Origin: Candidatus Poseidoniales archaeon
GTDB taxonomy: Archaea; Thermoplasmatota; Poseidoniia; Poseidoniales; Thalassarchaeaceae
Reading direction: 5' to 3'
Length of the DNA: 64,000 nucleotides
Assembly (NCBI GenBank): GCA_028283505.1
Contig: JAPOFX010000006.1
Location: 21,821 to 85,820 of the forward strand
Under the pieces are notes generated by a model, which was not told the DNA's origin, made no database searches, and worked only from the letters and a program-made list of their open reading frames with translations. Numbering within the stretch: position 1 is the first letter of the stretch; every line of letters begins with the position of its first letter. Of this stretch, positions 1 through 9,917 are shown piece by piece. The position numbers and the translations under genes are program-made.

Positions 1-1298
1 CTCTTCCTCTATCTGAAAATCTACATCAATTGGAAAAAATGGGCCTAAACCTTAGTATCGAAGGAACAACTCCTGAATCCGTGGATGAAGCTAGCGATAG
101 AAAGAGATTCGAGGATTTTGCCAAGAGATGTAATCTAAGGATGCCCAGAGGCACGACTGCAATTGATTCAGAGGGAGTCAGGGAGGCAGTTTCCGTAATA
201 GGGTACCCTGTTCTGATAAGGCCGTCATATGTTCTGGGTGGCAGAGGGATGGAGATACTGTCTAATGATGACCAGTTGGAAGCATACATGAGAGAGGCTT
301 ACTTGTCTCCGGAAAGGCCCCTGCTAATTGATGAGTACCTCGGTAATGCCATCGAGCTCGATGTAGATGCAGTCTGTGACGGTAAAGAAGTATTAATCGG
401 TGCGATAATGGAACATCTGGAAGAAGCCGGAATACACTCAGGTGACTCAACCTGTTTCATCCCTCCTCAGAACATCCCGGAGAAAATCCTCGATTTGGTT
501 GAACAATGGACTACAGTAATCGGTTTGGAACTAGGTATAATGGGTTGTTACAACATACAATTCGCTATACGGGGGGAGGAATTGTATGTCTTAGAAGTCA
601 ATCCCAGAGGATCTAGGACATTCCCGTTTGTTGCCAAGGCTACTGGTGTGCCATTAGCTAGAATCGCAGCAAGAGTTGCTCTGGGAGAGAAACTTTCCTC
701 ATTGGATATTCCGAAGCCTCAGAGTGAAGCTGTTTCGGTAAAGGCCCCTGTCTTCCCCTTCATCAAACTGAGGGGCCTCGATCCAGCCCCGGGGCCAGAG
801 ATGAAGTCAACTGGAGAGGTCATGGGGTCCCATGCCAGGCCAGCGGCGGCATATCTTAAGGCAAGAATGGCTACTGAACTCCCTGTTCCAACAACTGGAG
901 GGGTGTACCTAACTGTGAAGGATGAGGATAAGCATGACACAATTCCTTTGGCCAAGAGGCTTCAGGAAATGGGGTTCAAAATTTTCGCAACACCGGGAAC
1001 AGCATCGGAACTCAGAAAAGGATCAATAGATGTAGAAACCTGCTACAGGATTGCGGAAAGAAAGTCCCCAGATGCCCTAGACCTAATGAGGCGGGGCATG
1101 ATACAACTAGTAATCAATACTCCAACCGCATCCGGCGGTGCAGTATTGGATGGTAATATGATGAGAAGACTGGCAGTGGAGCTGAACATTCCATTTGTGA
1201 CTACAATGGCAGGAGCCAGAATGGAAGTTGAAGCCATAGCAGAAATGCAGTTAGGCACTCCAGAACCAAGGCTACTTGAAATTTCAACGCTAGAATAG
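1..1298 (+). CDS. carB: Carbamoyl-phosphate synthase large subunit, C-terminal part (5' truncated by window edge)
   Basis: Frame is open to the window edge (..PLSENLHQLEKMGLNLSIEGTTPESVDEASDRKRF); ATP-grasp motifs (IRPSYVLGGRGMEI, LEVNPRGSRTFPFVAKATGVPLARIAARVALG) and a C-terminal MGS-like domain. Confidence 0.95.
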   Translation, partial: LPLSENLHQLEKMGLNLSIEGTTPESVDEASDRKRFEDFAKRCNLRMPRGTTAIDSEGVREAVSVIGYPVLIRPSYVLGGRGMEILSNDDQLEAYMREAYLSPERPLLIDEYLGNAIELDVDAVCDGKEVLIGAIMEHLEEAGIHSGDSTCFIPPQNIPEKILDLVEQWTTVIGLELGIMGCYNIQFAIRGEELYVLEVNPRGSRTFPFVAKATGVPLARIAARVALGEKLSSLDIPKPQSEAVSVKAPVFPFIKLRGLDPAPGPEMKSTGEVMGSHARPAAAYLKARMATELPVPTTGGVYLTVKDEDKHDTIPLAKRLQEMGFKIFATPGTASELRKGSIDVETCYRIAERKSPDALDLMRRGMIQLVINTPTASGGAVLDGNMMRRLAVELNIPFVTTMAGARMEVEAIAEMQLGTPEPRLLEISTLE

Positions 1299-1302
1299 GG
1301 TT

Positions 1303-2058
1303 CTAAATACTGCCAATTATATCCTCCCTGGTTACTTCTATGTATTGACCGGGATCCAGTGAAAATTCATCAAGCTCCAATTTTCCTATTGATGACCTGT
1401 GCAGATCCAAAACCCGATTTCCGAGTTTTTCCATCATTCTCCTTATCTGCCTCTTTTTCCCCTCGAATATTGTAATCTCAATGCTGTAGTCACTGATTCT
1501 GAGCACCTTTGCAGGAGCGGTAGTATACCCAATACGTTCACCGTCATCTGAATAGGAAATCTCGATCCCAGCTCTAAGAGATGAGATGTCTTTCGAAGTG
1601 ATCTTACTTGAGGCCCTCAAAATGTACGTCTTGTCTACACTGTTTTTTGGATTCGCAATCTCATCTACCAAGATTCCATCATTAGTCACGATCAGTAGGC
1701 CAGTCGTCCCTTCATCCAATCTTCCGACACTAACCAGGGAGTCAGCTGTTTTCGAATCAAGACTGCCAGAAAATATGTCGAATACAGACTTCTTACCCAG
1801 AAAACTCTCTTGTTTGTTTATTCTAGAGCATATGACTCCTTCCGGTTTATTCAAGATAAAGTAACTATAATTCTCAGGAATCGTTAGAGTTGAGCCATCG
1901 ATTTTTACCTCCCTTTTGGATGGGTTGAATTCGTAAGATATGTCTTTGACAGTCTTCCCACCAACAGTAATCTTGCCGTCCCATACTGCCCGCTTAGCTT
2001 TACCCTTGCTATTGAAATGCCCAGTTCGAGATAGAAATTGATGAAGTCTAATTTTCAT
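1303..2058 (-). CDS. RsuA/RluB-type pseudouridine synthase with S4 domain
   Basis: N-terminal S4-like region (IRLHQFLSRTGHFNSKGKAKRAVWDGKITVGGK); catalytic GRLDEGTTGLLIVTNDG; KKRQIRRMMEKLGNRVLDLHR. Confidence 0.88.
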   Translation of the reverse strand: MKIRLHQFLSRTGHFNSKGKAKRAVWDGKITVGGKTVKDISYEFNPSKREVKIDGSTLTIPENYSYFILNKPEGVICSRINKQESFLGKKSVFDIFSGSLDSKTADSLVSVGRLDEGTTGLLIVTNDGILVDEIANPKNSVDKTYILRASSKITSKDISSLRAGIEISYSDDGERIGYTTAPAKVLRISDYSIEITIFEGKKRQIRRMMEKLGNRVLDLHRSSIGKLELDEFSLDPGQYIEVTREDIIGSI

Positions 2059-2066
2059 CCTATCAC

Positions 2067-2480
2067 CTAGTCCGTTCTAAACGTACAAACTTCAGGTCTT
2101 TCAAAAATCATGTGACGGTACTTTGCAACTATTCTGTATCCAAAATCCCTCAAAGGAAGTGGAATAATCCAAACGATAGGATAAATAATTCTCCATTGAA
2201 GCCTCATATACTTCAAACACCTTATTGCCGCAGAAGATCTGACGTAGGCCTTGCCATTCCTAATTAGATATACAGTATCAGCTTCCCGCAAGGATTCCGG
2301 TAGTTTGGAGATTACCAACCGTGCGTCCTCAGAATCGCTAGCCCTTAATGCAAGCATCCCCTTGTCCACAATCCTTCGGTCTACGAAGTTGGCGAGACGA
2401 TGGCATAGTCCACAATCACCGTCTAGAATCAGTATGTCTCGACCATCCTCAATTTCTATTAGACCACCTCCGCTGACCAT
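2067..2480 (-). CDS. DCC-family thiol-disulfide oxidoreductase-like protein (DUF393)
   Basis: LILDGDCGLCHRLANFVDRR motif; C-terminal RDFGYRIVAKYRHMIF typical of the family. Confidence 0.85.
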   Translation of the reverse strand: MVSGGGLIEIEDGRDILILDGDCGLCHRLANFVDRRIVDKGMLALRASDSEDARLVISKLPESLREADTVYLIRNGKAYVRSSAAIRCLKYMRLQWRIIYPIVWIIPLPLRDFGYRIVAKYRHMIFERPEVCTFRTD

Positions 2481-3181
2481 GTCTTTACATATACTCCTTC
2501 AGATACATGCACCATATCTGGGGTTAGTAGCTCATCTATCCCAAGATCGAACTCCTTAGTCAGAGAGTTAGACTCAATTTTCACTGTTCCAGTTCCAAAT
2601 TTCCATGGTTCATGATGAGTATGTGCCACACATAACTTTCCCTTGTGAGTCGTGTAAAGGCAGTATCTCTCAAAGAGAAACTCCTCCAGTGTCCCTCGAC
2701 TGGCATAATCTCCTTGATTATCCCATTTACACTCCCCCACAAATTCATGCCCCCCGTCCCTCCGTCTCGTCTCCCACTTATACGATCCTTCAGAAGCACT
2801 TACCGTTGCTATCGAATATCTGTACGGCAAACCATATGCTCTCGGGGCGTAGGCACATGTCACCATACTTTGAGCTTCCAGTGTTAGGAAGAGTACACCA
2901 GCCTTCCCATTACATTTCACATATGTCCTGATGTTTATCTCGGGAAATGTTGAGATTCCGGGCACTGAGAATGCGATTCTAGGTCTAACATTGCTCATCA
3001 CGAAAGGAATAACCCCAACATAGGCCCTCCCCTCATAAAGGTCAATTTCCAAACCGTCTGGGATATATTTCGCTAACTTCTCTTGATCAACTTCCCAGTG
3101 CATGAATGTCAAGAACTTCCATTCCTGGTCCAATGAATACGCCCTATCTGGCATTGCAAATGGTAAGTGATCAGTCCTCAT
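2459..3181 (-). CDS. DUF2071 (YqjF-like) family protein
   Basis: FLTFMHWEVDQEKLAKYIPDGLEIDLYEGRAYVGVIPF.. and FPEINIRTYVKCNGKAGVLFLTLEA are typical of DUF2071. Confidence 0.8.
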   Translation of the reverse strand: MRTDHLPFAMPDRAYSLDQEWKFLTFMHWEVDQEKLAKYIPDGLEIDLYEGRAYVGVIPFVMSNVRPRIAFSVPGISTFPEINIRTYVKCNGKAGVLFLTLEAQSMVTCAYAPRAYGLPYRYSIATVSASEGSYKWETRRRDGGHEFVGECKWDNQGDYASRGTLEEFLFERYCLYTTHKGKLCVAHTHHEPWKFGTGTVKIESNSLTKEFDLGIDELLTPDMVHVSEGVYVKTWSAEVV

Positions 3182-3192
3182 ACTAACTTCCT

Positions 3193-4761
3193 TTAGACAA
3201 CTGAAAGAATGGCTAAGACGTCTTCTCTACCTATCTCTGCGATTAATGAGGATGCCCTTGGTCCATGCTTGGCTCCAAGTATTGCTAGGTAAATTCCAGA
3301 AAATGCATCCTTGCCAGTTATATCTGAGTTTTTTATCGAATTTCTTATAGCATCCGTAATCGAGTTTTCAATCCAATCGCAACTGCTGAGATTTATTGAT
3401 AGCTCCTTGAGGAACGATACTTGATCATCTGAGATATCCCTTCTTGTATCCTCGTCTATTTCCGTTTGGACACTTATCCTAGCGGTTTCTGGAAAGTGCT
3501 CACTTTCCACCCAATTCCTCATCTTTGAGAGCCTACTAATAATCGACTTACTCGGCTCCCCAGAGATATGGTTGCTTTTCCTAAGAGACAGCCAAACCTC
3601 ATCATCAGTTGATTTAATCTGAGCCAACATGGCGAGATGTCTGAATGAGACCCCGGCGAATGTTTCCAATGGGTCCGAGCCTCTCTCTACCTGGCTCATT
3701 CTAAGAGCCCCCTCTCTTGTGTCTATTCTGGTTCGCATCCTCTTTGTGATCTCACCCTCATCAAGTCTGGTCAAGAGCCTTTCATATTCATCAGCCATCT
3801 CAAAAAGAGCCTCTCCGGTATCAAATTCGATATGACGTCCGATTTTACTCCTAGCAATTACATATCTCAGAATCTCCGGGGGGACTAGGGCAAGTGCTTC
3901 CATGGGTCCTATTGTGACTCCAGAAGAACTCGACATGGGCCCCATTCCCTTCAGTTGAATCCATTCGTAAACTATCTTATCTGGAGGGGTTCCACCTAGT
4001 AACTCACAGATAGGAATGCCCGTATCATAGCTTCCGCCCGCAGCCCCATGGTCTTTCCCAGCGGGCTCGCATGTCACTCCATGTATTATCCATCTAGCAG
4101 CCCAGTCCAGCCTCCATGGCATCTTACCATCCGCCCTCCTAATATCCGATTCTCCAGAAATGCCATTCTCATCGATCCAGTGGACACGAGGATATTCGTA
4201 CGATGTAACAGTGATTCCATCCATACTGCCATTGGGGCCGCGAGGGCTGTAGGGAAACCAATCCTTTGGCAGCTCTCTTCCGGAAACCCTCATTATAATC
4301 TCCCTAATTTCCTCCCGCTTTCTAATTGCCAGATCTATTTTTTCCGAGAATTGGCCATTTTCATAAGTTTCATGATTCATCACAATCTCAGGGAAGACCC
4401 CTATTTCCTTCAATGCCTCCAGAAATGGGTTTAGGAAGTGCTCTGCATAGCTTGTCTTCCCATTACTTGGAGTTCCATCCACATTTGGTGCGGGAATGTA
4501 CGCCAAAGGTACCCCAATGAACTTCTCATACTCCTCAGACAGAAAATCGTAAACTCTTCTAAGCGGGTCCATGGAGTCCACTATGAACACATATCTTGAT
4601 TCTAGGCCCGCGTCAAGGCATGCTCTATGGATCATCTCTGCAGTTAGAATTTCTCTCAAGTGTCCGATGTGGAACTCTCCAGAGGGAGTAATCCCAGAGA
4701 CTATCACCTGGGGGGTGCCCCTGTCCCGAAGTCTCTGAGCCCTAAAGTCCGCCCAGTGCAT
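3193..4761 (-). CDS. lysS: Lysyl-tRNA synthetase, class I
   Basis: HIGH-like HIGHLREILTAE, KMSKS-like MGPMSSSSGVTIGP, archaeal LysRS1 architecture. Confidence 0.9.
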   Translation of the reverse strand: MHWADFRAQRLRDRGTPQVIVSGITPSGEFHIGHLREILTAEMIHRACLDAGLESRYVFIVDSMDPLRRVYDFLSEEYEKFIGVPLAYIPAPNVDGTPSNGKTSYAEHFLNPFLEALKEIGVFPEIVMNHETYENGQFSEKIDLAIRKREEIREIIMRVSGRELPKDWFPYSPRGPNGSMDGITVTSYEYPRVHWIDENGISGESDIRRADGKMPWRLDWAARWIIHGVTCEPAGKDHGAAGGSYDTGIPICELLGGTPPDKIVYEWIQLKGMGPMSSSSGVTIGPMEALALVPPEILRYVIARSKIGRHIEFDTGEALFEMADEYERLLTRLDEGEITKRMRTRIDTREGALRMSQVERGSDPLETFAGVSFRHLAMLAQIKSTDDEVWLSLRKSNHISGEPSKSIISRLSKMRNWVESEHFPETARISVQTEIDEDTRRDISDDQVSFLKELSINLSSCDWIENSITDAIRNSIKNSDITGKDAFSGIYLAILGAKHGPRASSLIAEIGREDVLAILSVV

Positions 4762-4770
4762 CTTTCTTCC

Positions 4771-5355
4771 TCAAACAGTCACTACTCTGACGAGCCCCCT
4801 CAATGGGACTCCTTCGATTTCATTCCTATGGGATTTATTGGCCAAAACCATGCAAAGCTTGACATCTGCCCCAGCTGCTCTAAGGTTACTGACAGTTTTG
4901 CTCATGGTAGTTCCTCCTGATAGAACGTCGTCAACAACTACGCACTTCTTTCCTTCCACATCGGCAAAAACCTCTGAAATATGTCCTCCTCCGTCATCAC
5001 TGATGCTTCTACTAATGGCAATATCCAAATCCATCTGGCCCCCAATGGCCTGAGCAAATGCGATTCCATTGATACTTATCCCAACAATAGTGTCCACCTC
5101 GTCTCCTATTTCCTCTTCCATTATATCACAGAAAACATACGAAATAGCCTCTATCCTGCCAGATTTAACTGCAATTGACCTCCACCCTACTCTAATATCC
5201 TCAGGCCTATCATCGGAGCCTACCCCTCCCGAGGAAAGCCACTTAATTGTGGTCTGTGAAAGTGACATTTCATCAGCAATCTGCTGTGTGTTCAATCCTT
5301 TTGAACGGTATTCCTCAACGGTGGTCCGTAAATCATCCACGCTACTCGCCATCAT
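4771..5355 (-). CDS. Orotate phosphoribosyltransferase-like regulator (GfcR-type), N-terminal HTH plus PRT domain
   Basis: N-terminal HTH (KGLNTQQIADEMSLSQTTIKWLSSG) and PRPP-binding loop KCVVVDDVLSGGTTMSKTV. Confidence 0.85.
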   Translation of the reverse strand: MMASSVDDLRTTVEEYRSKGLNTQQIADEMSLSQTTIKWLSSGGVGSDDRPEDIRVGWRSIAVKSGRIEAISYVFCDIMEEEIGDEVDTIVGISINGIAFAQAIGGQMDLDIAISRSISDDGGGHISEVFADVEGKKCVVVDDVLSGGTTMSKTVSNLRAAGADVKLCMVLANKSHRNEIEGVPLRGLVRVVTV

Positions 5356-5424
5356 ACGTTGCCACTATCCGCTTCCTATGAACCTATTGAGAATAGATTA
5401 CACAATCCCTCTATTTCATGACAA

Positions 5425-5874
5425 CTAGAATCGTCCGGTACTGCCAAATCCACCTGCCCCTCTCTTTGTATCTCCTAGATCTTCCACGGAAACCTCATCG
5501 AAACGAACTTCTGGGATTGGAGAAATCAGCAGTTGGGCAATCCTCTCCCCTGCCCTGACGGTGTATGAGTCACCTTCTCCTATCCAAGTCATTAGAACGA
5601 ATAACTCACCCCTGTAGTCTGAATCTATGGTGCCAATGCTGTGTGGAAGAATTAAGCCCTTTGATCCGAGAGAAGACCTCGCTCTGACCTGCCCCTCATA
5701 ACCATCGGGGATGGCGACAATTATTCCTGTGCGAAGTTTTACGCTTTTTCTGAACGGAACAACCGTGTCTTCCAGCGCGTATAGGTCCCATCCGGCTGCA
5801 TACTCACTCCCTCTGGTTGGTAATCTGGCATTATCCTCAGTTCTCGCCACAAGTACCTGCAGTATTCCTTTCAT
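5425..5874 (-). CDS. dut: dUTP diphosphatase (trimeric dUTPase); start set at internal ATG 5874 rather than 5961
   Basis: AGWDLYAL, RARSSLGSKGLILPHSIGTIDSDYRGEL, RIAQLLI, RGAGGFGSTG motifs. Confidence 0.92.
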   Translation of the reverse strand: MKGILQVLVARTEDNARLPTRGSEYAAGWDLYALEDTVVPFRKSVKLRTGIIVAIPDGYEGQVRARSSLGSKGLILPHSIGTIDSDYRGELFVLMTWIGEGDSYTVRAGERIAQLLISPIPEVRFDEVSVEDLGDTKRGAGGFGSTGRF

Positions 5875-5961
5875 GACCTGCCCTGCACTATATCGGATTT
5901 TACCTTCACCGATAGACGCTCCCCCGGTGGGGTGAAAAGGGAGACTACATTCGCAATCCAC

Positions 5962-6372
5962 ATGAGCGGTTTTGATTACGAGGATTTACTCGACAGGGCC
6001 CGCGAAAGAATCCCGCTTGGAATCAGTCAAAGATCTAGGTGGACAATGCCAGAACCAGAAATCCTAATCGAGGGTAGTCAGACTATTTTACGGAATTTCT
6101 CGGACGTAGTAGATGCCATGGACAGGGACGCTAATCATGTCTATCAGTATCTCCTCAACGAGCTCGGAACATCAGGGACAAGAGAGCAGACGAGGATTAT
6201 GCTGAAGGGAAGAGTCCCTCCAAAGAGGATAAAGGAAAAATTAGTCAGCTACGTCAAGACTTTCATCCTCTGTAATCAATGCAGAGCCCCCGATACTAGA
6301 TTTATCAAAGAGGATCGCACTACCCTCCTAAAGTGTCAGGCATGTGGTGCCACCAGGCCAGTGAGGCTCTGA
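5962..6372 (+). CDS. Translation initiation factor aIF2 subunit beta
   Basis: MSGFDYEDLLDRARERIP.. and C-terminal zinc ribbon CNQCRAPDTRFIKEDRTTLLKCQACGA; start at the second Met. Confidence 0.92.
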   Translation: MSGFDYEDLLDRARERIPLGISQRSRWTMPEPEILIEGSQTILRNFSDVVDAMDRDANHVYQYLLNELGTSGTREQTRIMLKGRVPPKRIKEKLVSYVKTFILCNQCRAPDTRFIKEDRTTLLKCQACGATRPVRL

Positions 6373-6388
6373 GTATTGACGCGTTATT

Positions 6389-7408
6389 CTATGGAGAGAA
6401 GTCAAGGAGGATCTTTCCACGGTTTTTTCGGTCATGCATGTACATCTGGGCTTCAGCAACATCTTCGAATCTCCAGACCCCATCGATTATTGGGTCAATT
6501 TCCCCTCTTTCAAGCATGGTGGAAATTGCATTCAAGTGGCCTTTGAATATCGAAGGATCATCCAATAATCCCATGTGCACGCCAAACAATGCCTTATTTG
6601 ATGACATCATCTTAATTGGATCAAATTTAGGGGTGTTAAGCCACATCTTTAACGCGGTTATTGTAGATCTCCTATCTCCCTTCACTGCAGATGAAGCTCC
6701 GAAAAAGTACAATTTACCCCCCTTTCTAGTCGCTTTGTAGGACCTCAAAAGATTACTCCCGCCAACTGGATCAATTGAATGATGTACTCCCTTTCCACCT
6801 GTCAGATCTCTGCAAATTTTCACGAAGTCTTCCTTTTCCCTATCGACAAATTTGACCCCTAGAGATTCTACAAACTGCCTTTTCGAGGTAGAGGCAGTGC
6901 CAATTACCAACGATGCCCCCGCCACTCTACTTAATTGCGCCACGGCAGTTCCTACTCCACCCGCGGCATGATGTACTAGAACAGTATCCCCTGGGCAAAT
7001 TCTTCCAAGATGAAAAAGCATGTGATATGCAGTACCGTAGGTGACGGGTATGGCGGCAGCCTGATCAAACGTGACGGAGTCAGGTAACTTGAACACCCTG
7101 GAAGAGTCAATGGATACTTTCTCAGAATAACCCCCGAATCCGGTCATAGCTAATACGCGGTCCCCCTCTTTCAAACCATTAACTCCCTTACCAATTTCAG
7201 AAACTACTCCTGATGCTTCGTACCCGGGTGTGAAAGGATAATCCGGGTTGGAACCATAAAGTCCCTGTCTCATCATCAAGTCTGCAAAATTTATGCCAGC
7301 CCTGTGGATTCTAACTACAACTTCCCCTTCAGAGGCAACTGGGTCCTCCTCATCGATTATTTCTATTGAGTCAACACCCCCTGCCCTTGGGTAGATTACC
7401 TTCTTCAT
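6389..7408 (-). CDS. Zinc-binding dehydrogenase / quinone oxidoreductase-like MDR family protein
   Basis: GYEASGVVSEIGKGVNGLKEGDRVLAM, VLVHHAAGGVGTAVAQLSRVAGA Rossmann motif. Confidence 0.88.
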   Translation of the reverse strand: MKKVIYPRAGGVDSIEIIDEEDPVASEGEVVVRIHRAGINFADLMMRQGLYGSNPDYPFTPGYEASGVVSEIGKGVNGLKEGDRVLAMTGFGGYSEKVSIDSSRVFKLPDSVTFDQAAAIPVTYGTAYHMLFHLGRICPGDTVLVHHAAGGVGTAVAQLSRVAGASLVIGTASTSKRQFVESLGVKFVDREKEDFVKICRDLTGGKGVHHSIDPVGGSNLLRSYKATRKGGKLYFFGASSAVKGDRRSTITALKMWLNTPKFDPIKMMSSNKALFGVHMGLLDDPSIFKGHLNAISTMLERGEIDPIIDGVWRFEDVAEAQMYMHDRKNRGKILLDFSP

Positions 7409-7417
7409 ATGATAGCC

Positions 7418-7990
7418 TCATGGAAGATAATTCGCAATCTCACGGGCGTCACCTTTTTTCTTTTCGGGAATGGACTCCGGATATCCAACCTTGACAAATC
7501 CAATAATTCTTTCTTGAGTTTCAGAAATTCCAAGATTTTTGTAAGTAGATTGGTGCCTTGTTATTCCACCAGTACTCCATTGTGAGCCAATCCCCCTGCT
7601 CCAGAGGCACAAAACAAGATTATGCAAGGAGCACACCGTAGCAGCGTAATCCTCCTCCTCTCTGAATTCATCCCCTGGAGTGAGTTTTGTCGTCACTGCA
7701 ATTATCACAGGTACATCCATGATTTTGGAAATCGCCCTGGATTCGGAATTCTTGCTTGCGAGATTTCCCTTACTTCCCTCCTTTTTTCGGCATAGGGAGA
7801 TTACAGTCGGTAACAACATTTCTCTTGTCTTCCTTCCCACCACGTAGTACTTCCAAGGGTAGGTTTTCTTATGACATGGGGCGTTGTCTGCCGCTTGAAA
7901 AGCAAGCTCTAATTCGGAGCAATCAATCTGTTTTTCGCTGAATTTGTAGATAGTTCTTCTACTGTTAAGAACTTCTTGGGCCTCATTCAT
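7418..7990 (-). CDS. Nitroreductase family protein
   Basis: EVLNSRRTIYKFSEKQIDCSELELAFQAADNAPCHKKTYPWKYYVV.. and GSQWSTGG..GFVKVGYPES. Confidence 0.82.
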   Translation of the reverse strand: MNEAQEVLNSRRTIYKFSEKQIDCSELELAFQAADNAPCHKKTYPWKYYVVGRKTREMLLPTVISLCRKKEGSKGNLASKNSESRAISKIMDVPVIIAVTTKLTPGDEFREEEDYAATVCSLHNLVLCLWSRGIGSQWSTGGITRHQSTYKNLGISETQERIIGFVKVGYPESIPEKKKGDAREIANYLP

Positions 7991-7998
7991 GAAAATTC

Positions 7999-8331
7999 CT
8001 ATCCCAATGAGTCTAGTTTCGCCGCCAGGATAAAATCCGATTCAGTCAAGCCATCTATCTTGTGGGTCCAAATTAATGCCTTTGCACGTCCCCATCCGAT
8101 TTCAAAATCGGCGTGATGATTTTCTTCTTCACATATCGCTCCGGCCATATTTACGAAATTAAGAGCTTTTTGAAAATCACTAAATTTCCAAATTCTTTCA
8201 ATATGATGATTGTCAATTAGTTGCCAGCCATCATTTATTTTATCCAACAAATTGTTACTTTCTTTTTCACTCAGAGGAGGTACTCCTCCCTCGCAAGGTA
8301 TGCATTTTTTTCCTTCTAGTCCGCCTGTCAT
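7999..8331 (-). CDS. 4a-hydroxytetrahydrobiopterin dehydratase (PCD/DCoH family)
   Basis: W..I....I.R.WKFSDFQKALNFVNMAGAICEEENHHADFEIGWGRAKALIWTHKIDGLTESDFILAAKLD. Confidence 0.88.
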   Translation of the reverse strand: MTGGLEGKKCIPCEGGVPPLSEKESNNLLDKINDGWQLIDNHHIERIWKFSDFQKALNFVNMAGAICEEENHHADFEIGWGRAKALIWTHKIDGLTESDFILAAKLDSLG

Positions 8332-8335
8332 TATC

Positions 8336-8794
8336 TCAACCCCATAGGTGGCTGTCTATCCCACCATCGGCTAACTGTTCAGCCTTTTCCAACATACTCG
8401 ATCTGCGACGCATGTCCTCTTTCTCAAATGTCATCATTTCCCGGTCCTCAATATACGGTACCCTCATGTGAGCAATTAATCTAACTTCCACGATCACATC
8501 CCTTGCTATTGATCTAAACCTGCCTTTTTCATCAACAATCTCTACTGCGTTTCTTGTGGTTCCGATTAGCATCCCCTTGGCTATTGTCTCACTATCTGAG
8601 GACAGTGCCCTTGAGTCAATCAATATCTCAACTAGGTCATCCTTTCTCAGTCCAGTACTACGTCCTGACAGAGGACCATGGAAAACATCCTGAATATCAT
8701 CCAATTCAGGGGATCCATGAGCCTCGTAAATCCTTATTGCCCAATCTGGAAGTGTGCCCTTGATGTCTGCCATTAGTCGTCGTACGGGGGGCAT
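8336..8794 (-). CDS. Conserved hypothetical protein, start estimated at MPPVRRLMADIKG
   Basis: Open frame; the track ORF start at 9052 would overlap the NOG1-like gene, so the internal ATG at 8794 is preferred. Confidence 0.6.
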   Translation of the reverse strand: MPPVRRLMADIKGTLPDWAIRIYEAHGSPELDDIQDVFHGPLSGRSTGLRKDDLVEILIDSRALSSDSETIAKGMLIGTTRNAVEIVDEKGRFRSIARDVIVEVRLIAHMRVPYIEDREMMTFEKEDMRRRSSMLEKAEQLADGGIDSHLWG

Positions 8795-8882
8795 GTAGAA
8801 AAAGGCCTTGATTTGAAAAACAACCCAACTTCCGTCTATTGACTTCAATAGGAATGAACTGGCCGTGAAGTCAGAGAGACAC

Positions 8883-9917
8883 ATGGCATCAGTAGAGTGG
8901 AGGAAAATACCGACTGTCTTGAAGACAGACGAGATTCTAGATAAAGCCTTCAGGAAAGCCAGTAAACAGTCAGATCTTGTTGAAGACCCGGACAAATACC
9001 ACAGAGTGCGTAAGCAGATGAATAAAATGGTCCAATCAGCGGCTTCAATCATAGACTCGACCCTAGTTGCCTATGTCGAAAGATGGCCCAGCCTCAACGC
9101 CCTCTCTGATTTTGATCAAGCCTTGGTTGACGCAGCTGTGGGAAGTGATAATTATCGCAAATGCCTTGGTACGATTCAATGGGGAGCGGAAAGAGTCAGG
9201 TCTATTGCAGGCGAGACCCAGAGGAAGATTCTCAGACTTAGGGACATAGATGGTTTTCATCAGGCCAGGAGAGCCGCTTACGGTAGATTTTCATCAATCA
9301 TCGATCAGATATCGCCGGAGATTGATTGGCTTGGAGAGGCCAGGGATACACTTAGAAAACTACCATCAATAGACTCTTCAGAACCATGCATAGTTGTTGC
9401 AGGTTCTCCGAATGTCGGCAAGTCCGCATTAATTTCCTCTCTTTCCAGTGGTGAGCCAGAGATTGCTGCTTACCCATTTACAACAAAACAACTACATCTG
9501 GGACATTTTATTCACAGAAGGAGGAAATATCAGATGGTAGACACCCCGGGTCTGCTTGATCGCCCCATGTCCAAGAGGAATAATATCGAGATGCAAGCAA
9601 TCGCAGCTCTGGAGAATATTGGAGATGTACTTGTATTTCTGATTGATTCAACTGCCAATGCAACAACATCTCTGGAAGAGCAAATGAATCTTCTCGAAGA
9701 AGTCACCGGCTTAATTTCAGAGAGACCGAAAATAATAGTTCACAGCAAGTCTGACTTACATGAAAAGGAGGGCCTGGAAAATAAATTCGGAGTCAGCTCG
9801 ATAACAGGAGAAGGCATAGAGGAATTGAGGCGAACTCTGGTTGAAATGATCGGAGCCGACCATATATCGGATCCACTGAATCTACCTGAGGATTGGCCGA
9901 GAAGTGACCTGGACTAG
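8883..9917 (+). CDS. NOG1-like GTPase
   Basis: G1 VVAGSPNVGKSALISSLS, G3 DTPGLLDRPMSKRN, G4 HSKSD; NOG1-type N-terminal helical region. Confidence 0.88.
   Translation: MASVEWRKIPTVLKTDEILDKAFRKASKQSDLVEDPDKYHRVRKQMNKMVQSAASIIDSTLVAYVERWPSLNALSDFDQALVDAAVGSDNYRKCLGTIQWGAERVRSIAGETQRKILRLRDIDGFHQARRAAYGRFSSIIDQISPEIDWLGEARDTLRKLPSIDSSEPCIVVAGSPNVGKSALISSLSSGEPEIAAYPFTTKQLHLGHFIHRRRKYQMVDTPGLLDRPMSKRNNIEMQAIAALENIGDVLVFLIDSTANATTSLEEQMNLLEEVTGLISERPKIIVHSKSDLHEKEGLENKFGVSSITGEGIEELRRTLVEMIGADHISDPLNLPEDWPRSDLD

Noticed and set aside
8836-8851. Inverted repeat CTATTG-ACTT-CAATAG between divergent genes
   Set aside because: 6-bp arms are expected many times by chance in 64 kb; no further support.
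8865-9052. N-terminal extension of the 8336..9052 ORF overlapping the NOG1-like gene
   Set aside because: An internal ATG at 8794 gives a clean divergent arrangement; the extension is antisense to conserved GTPase coding sequence.
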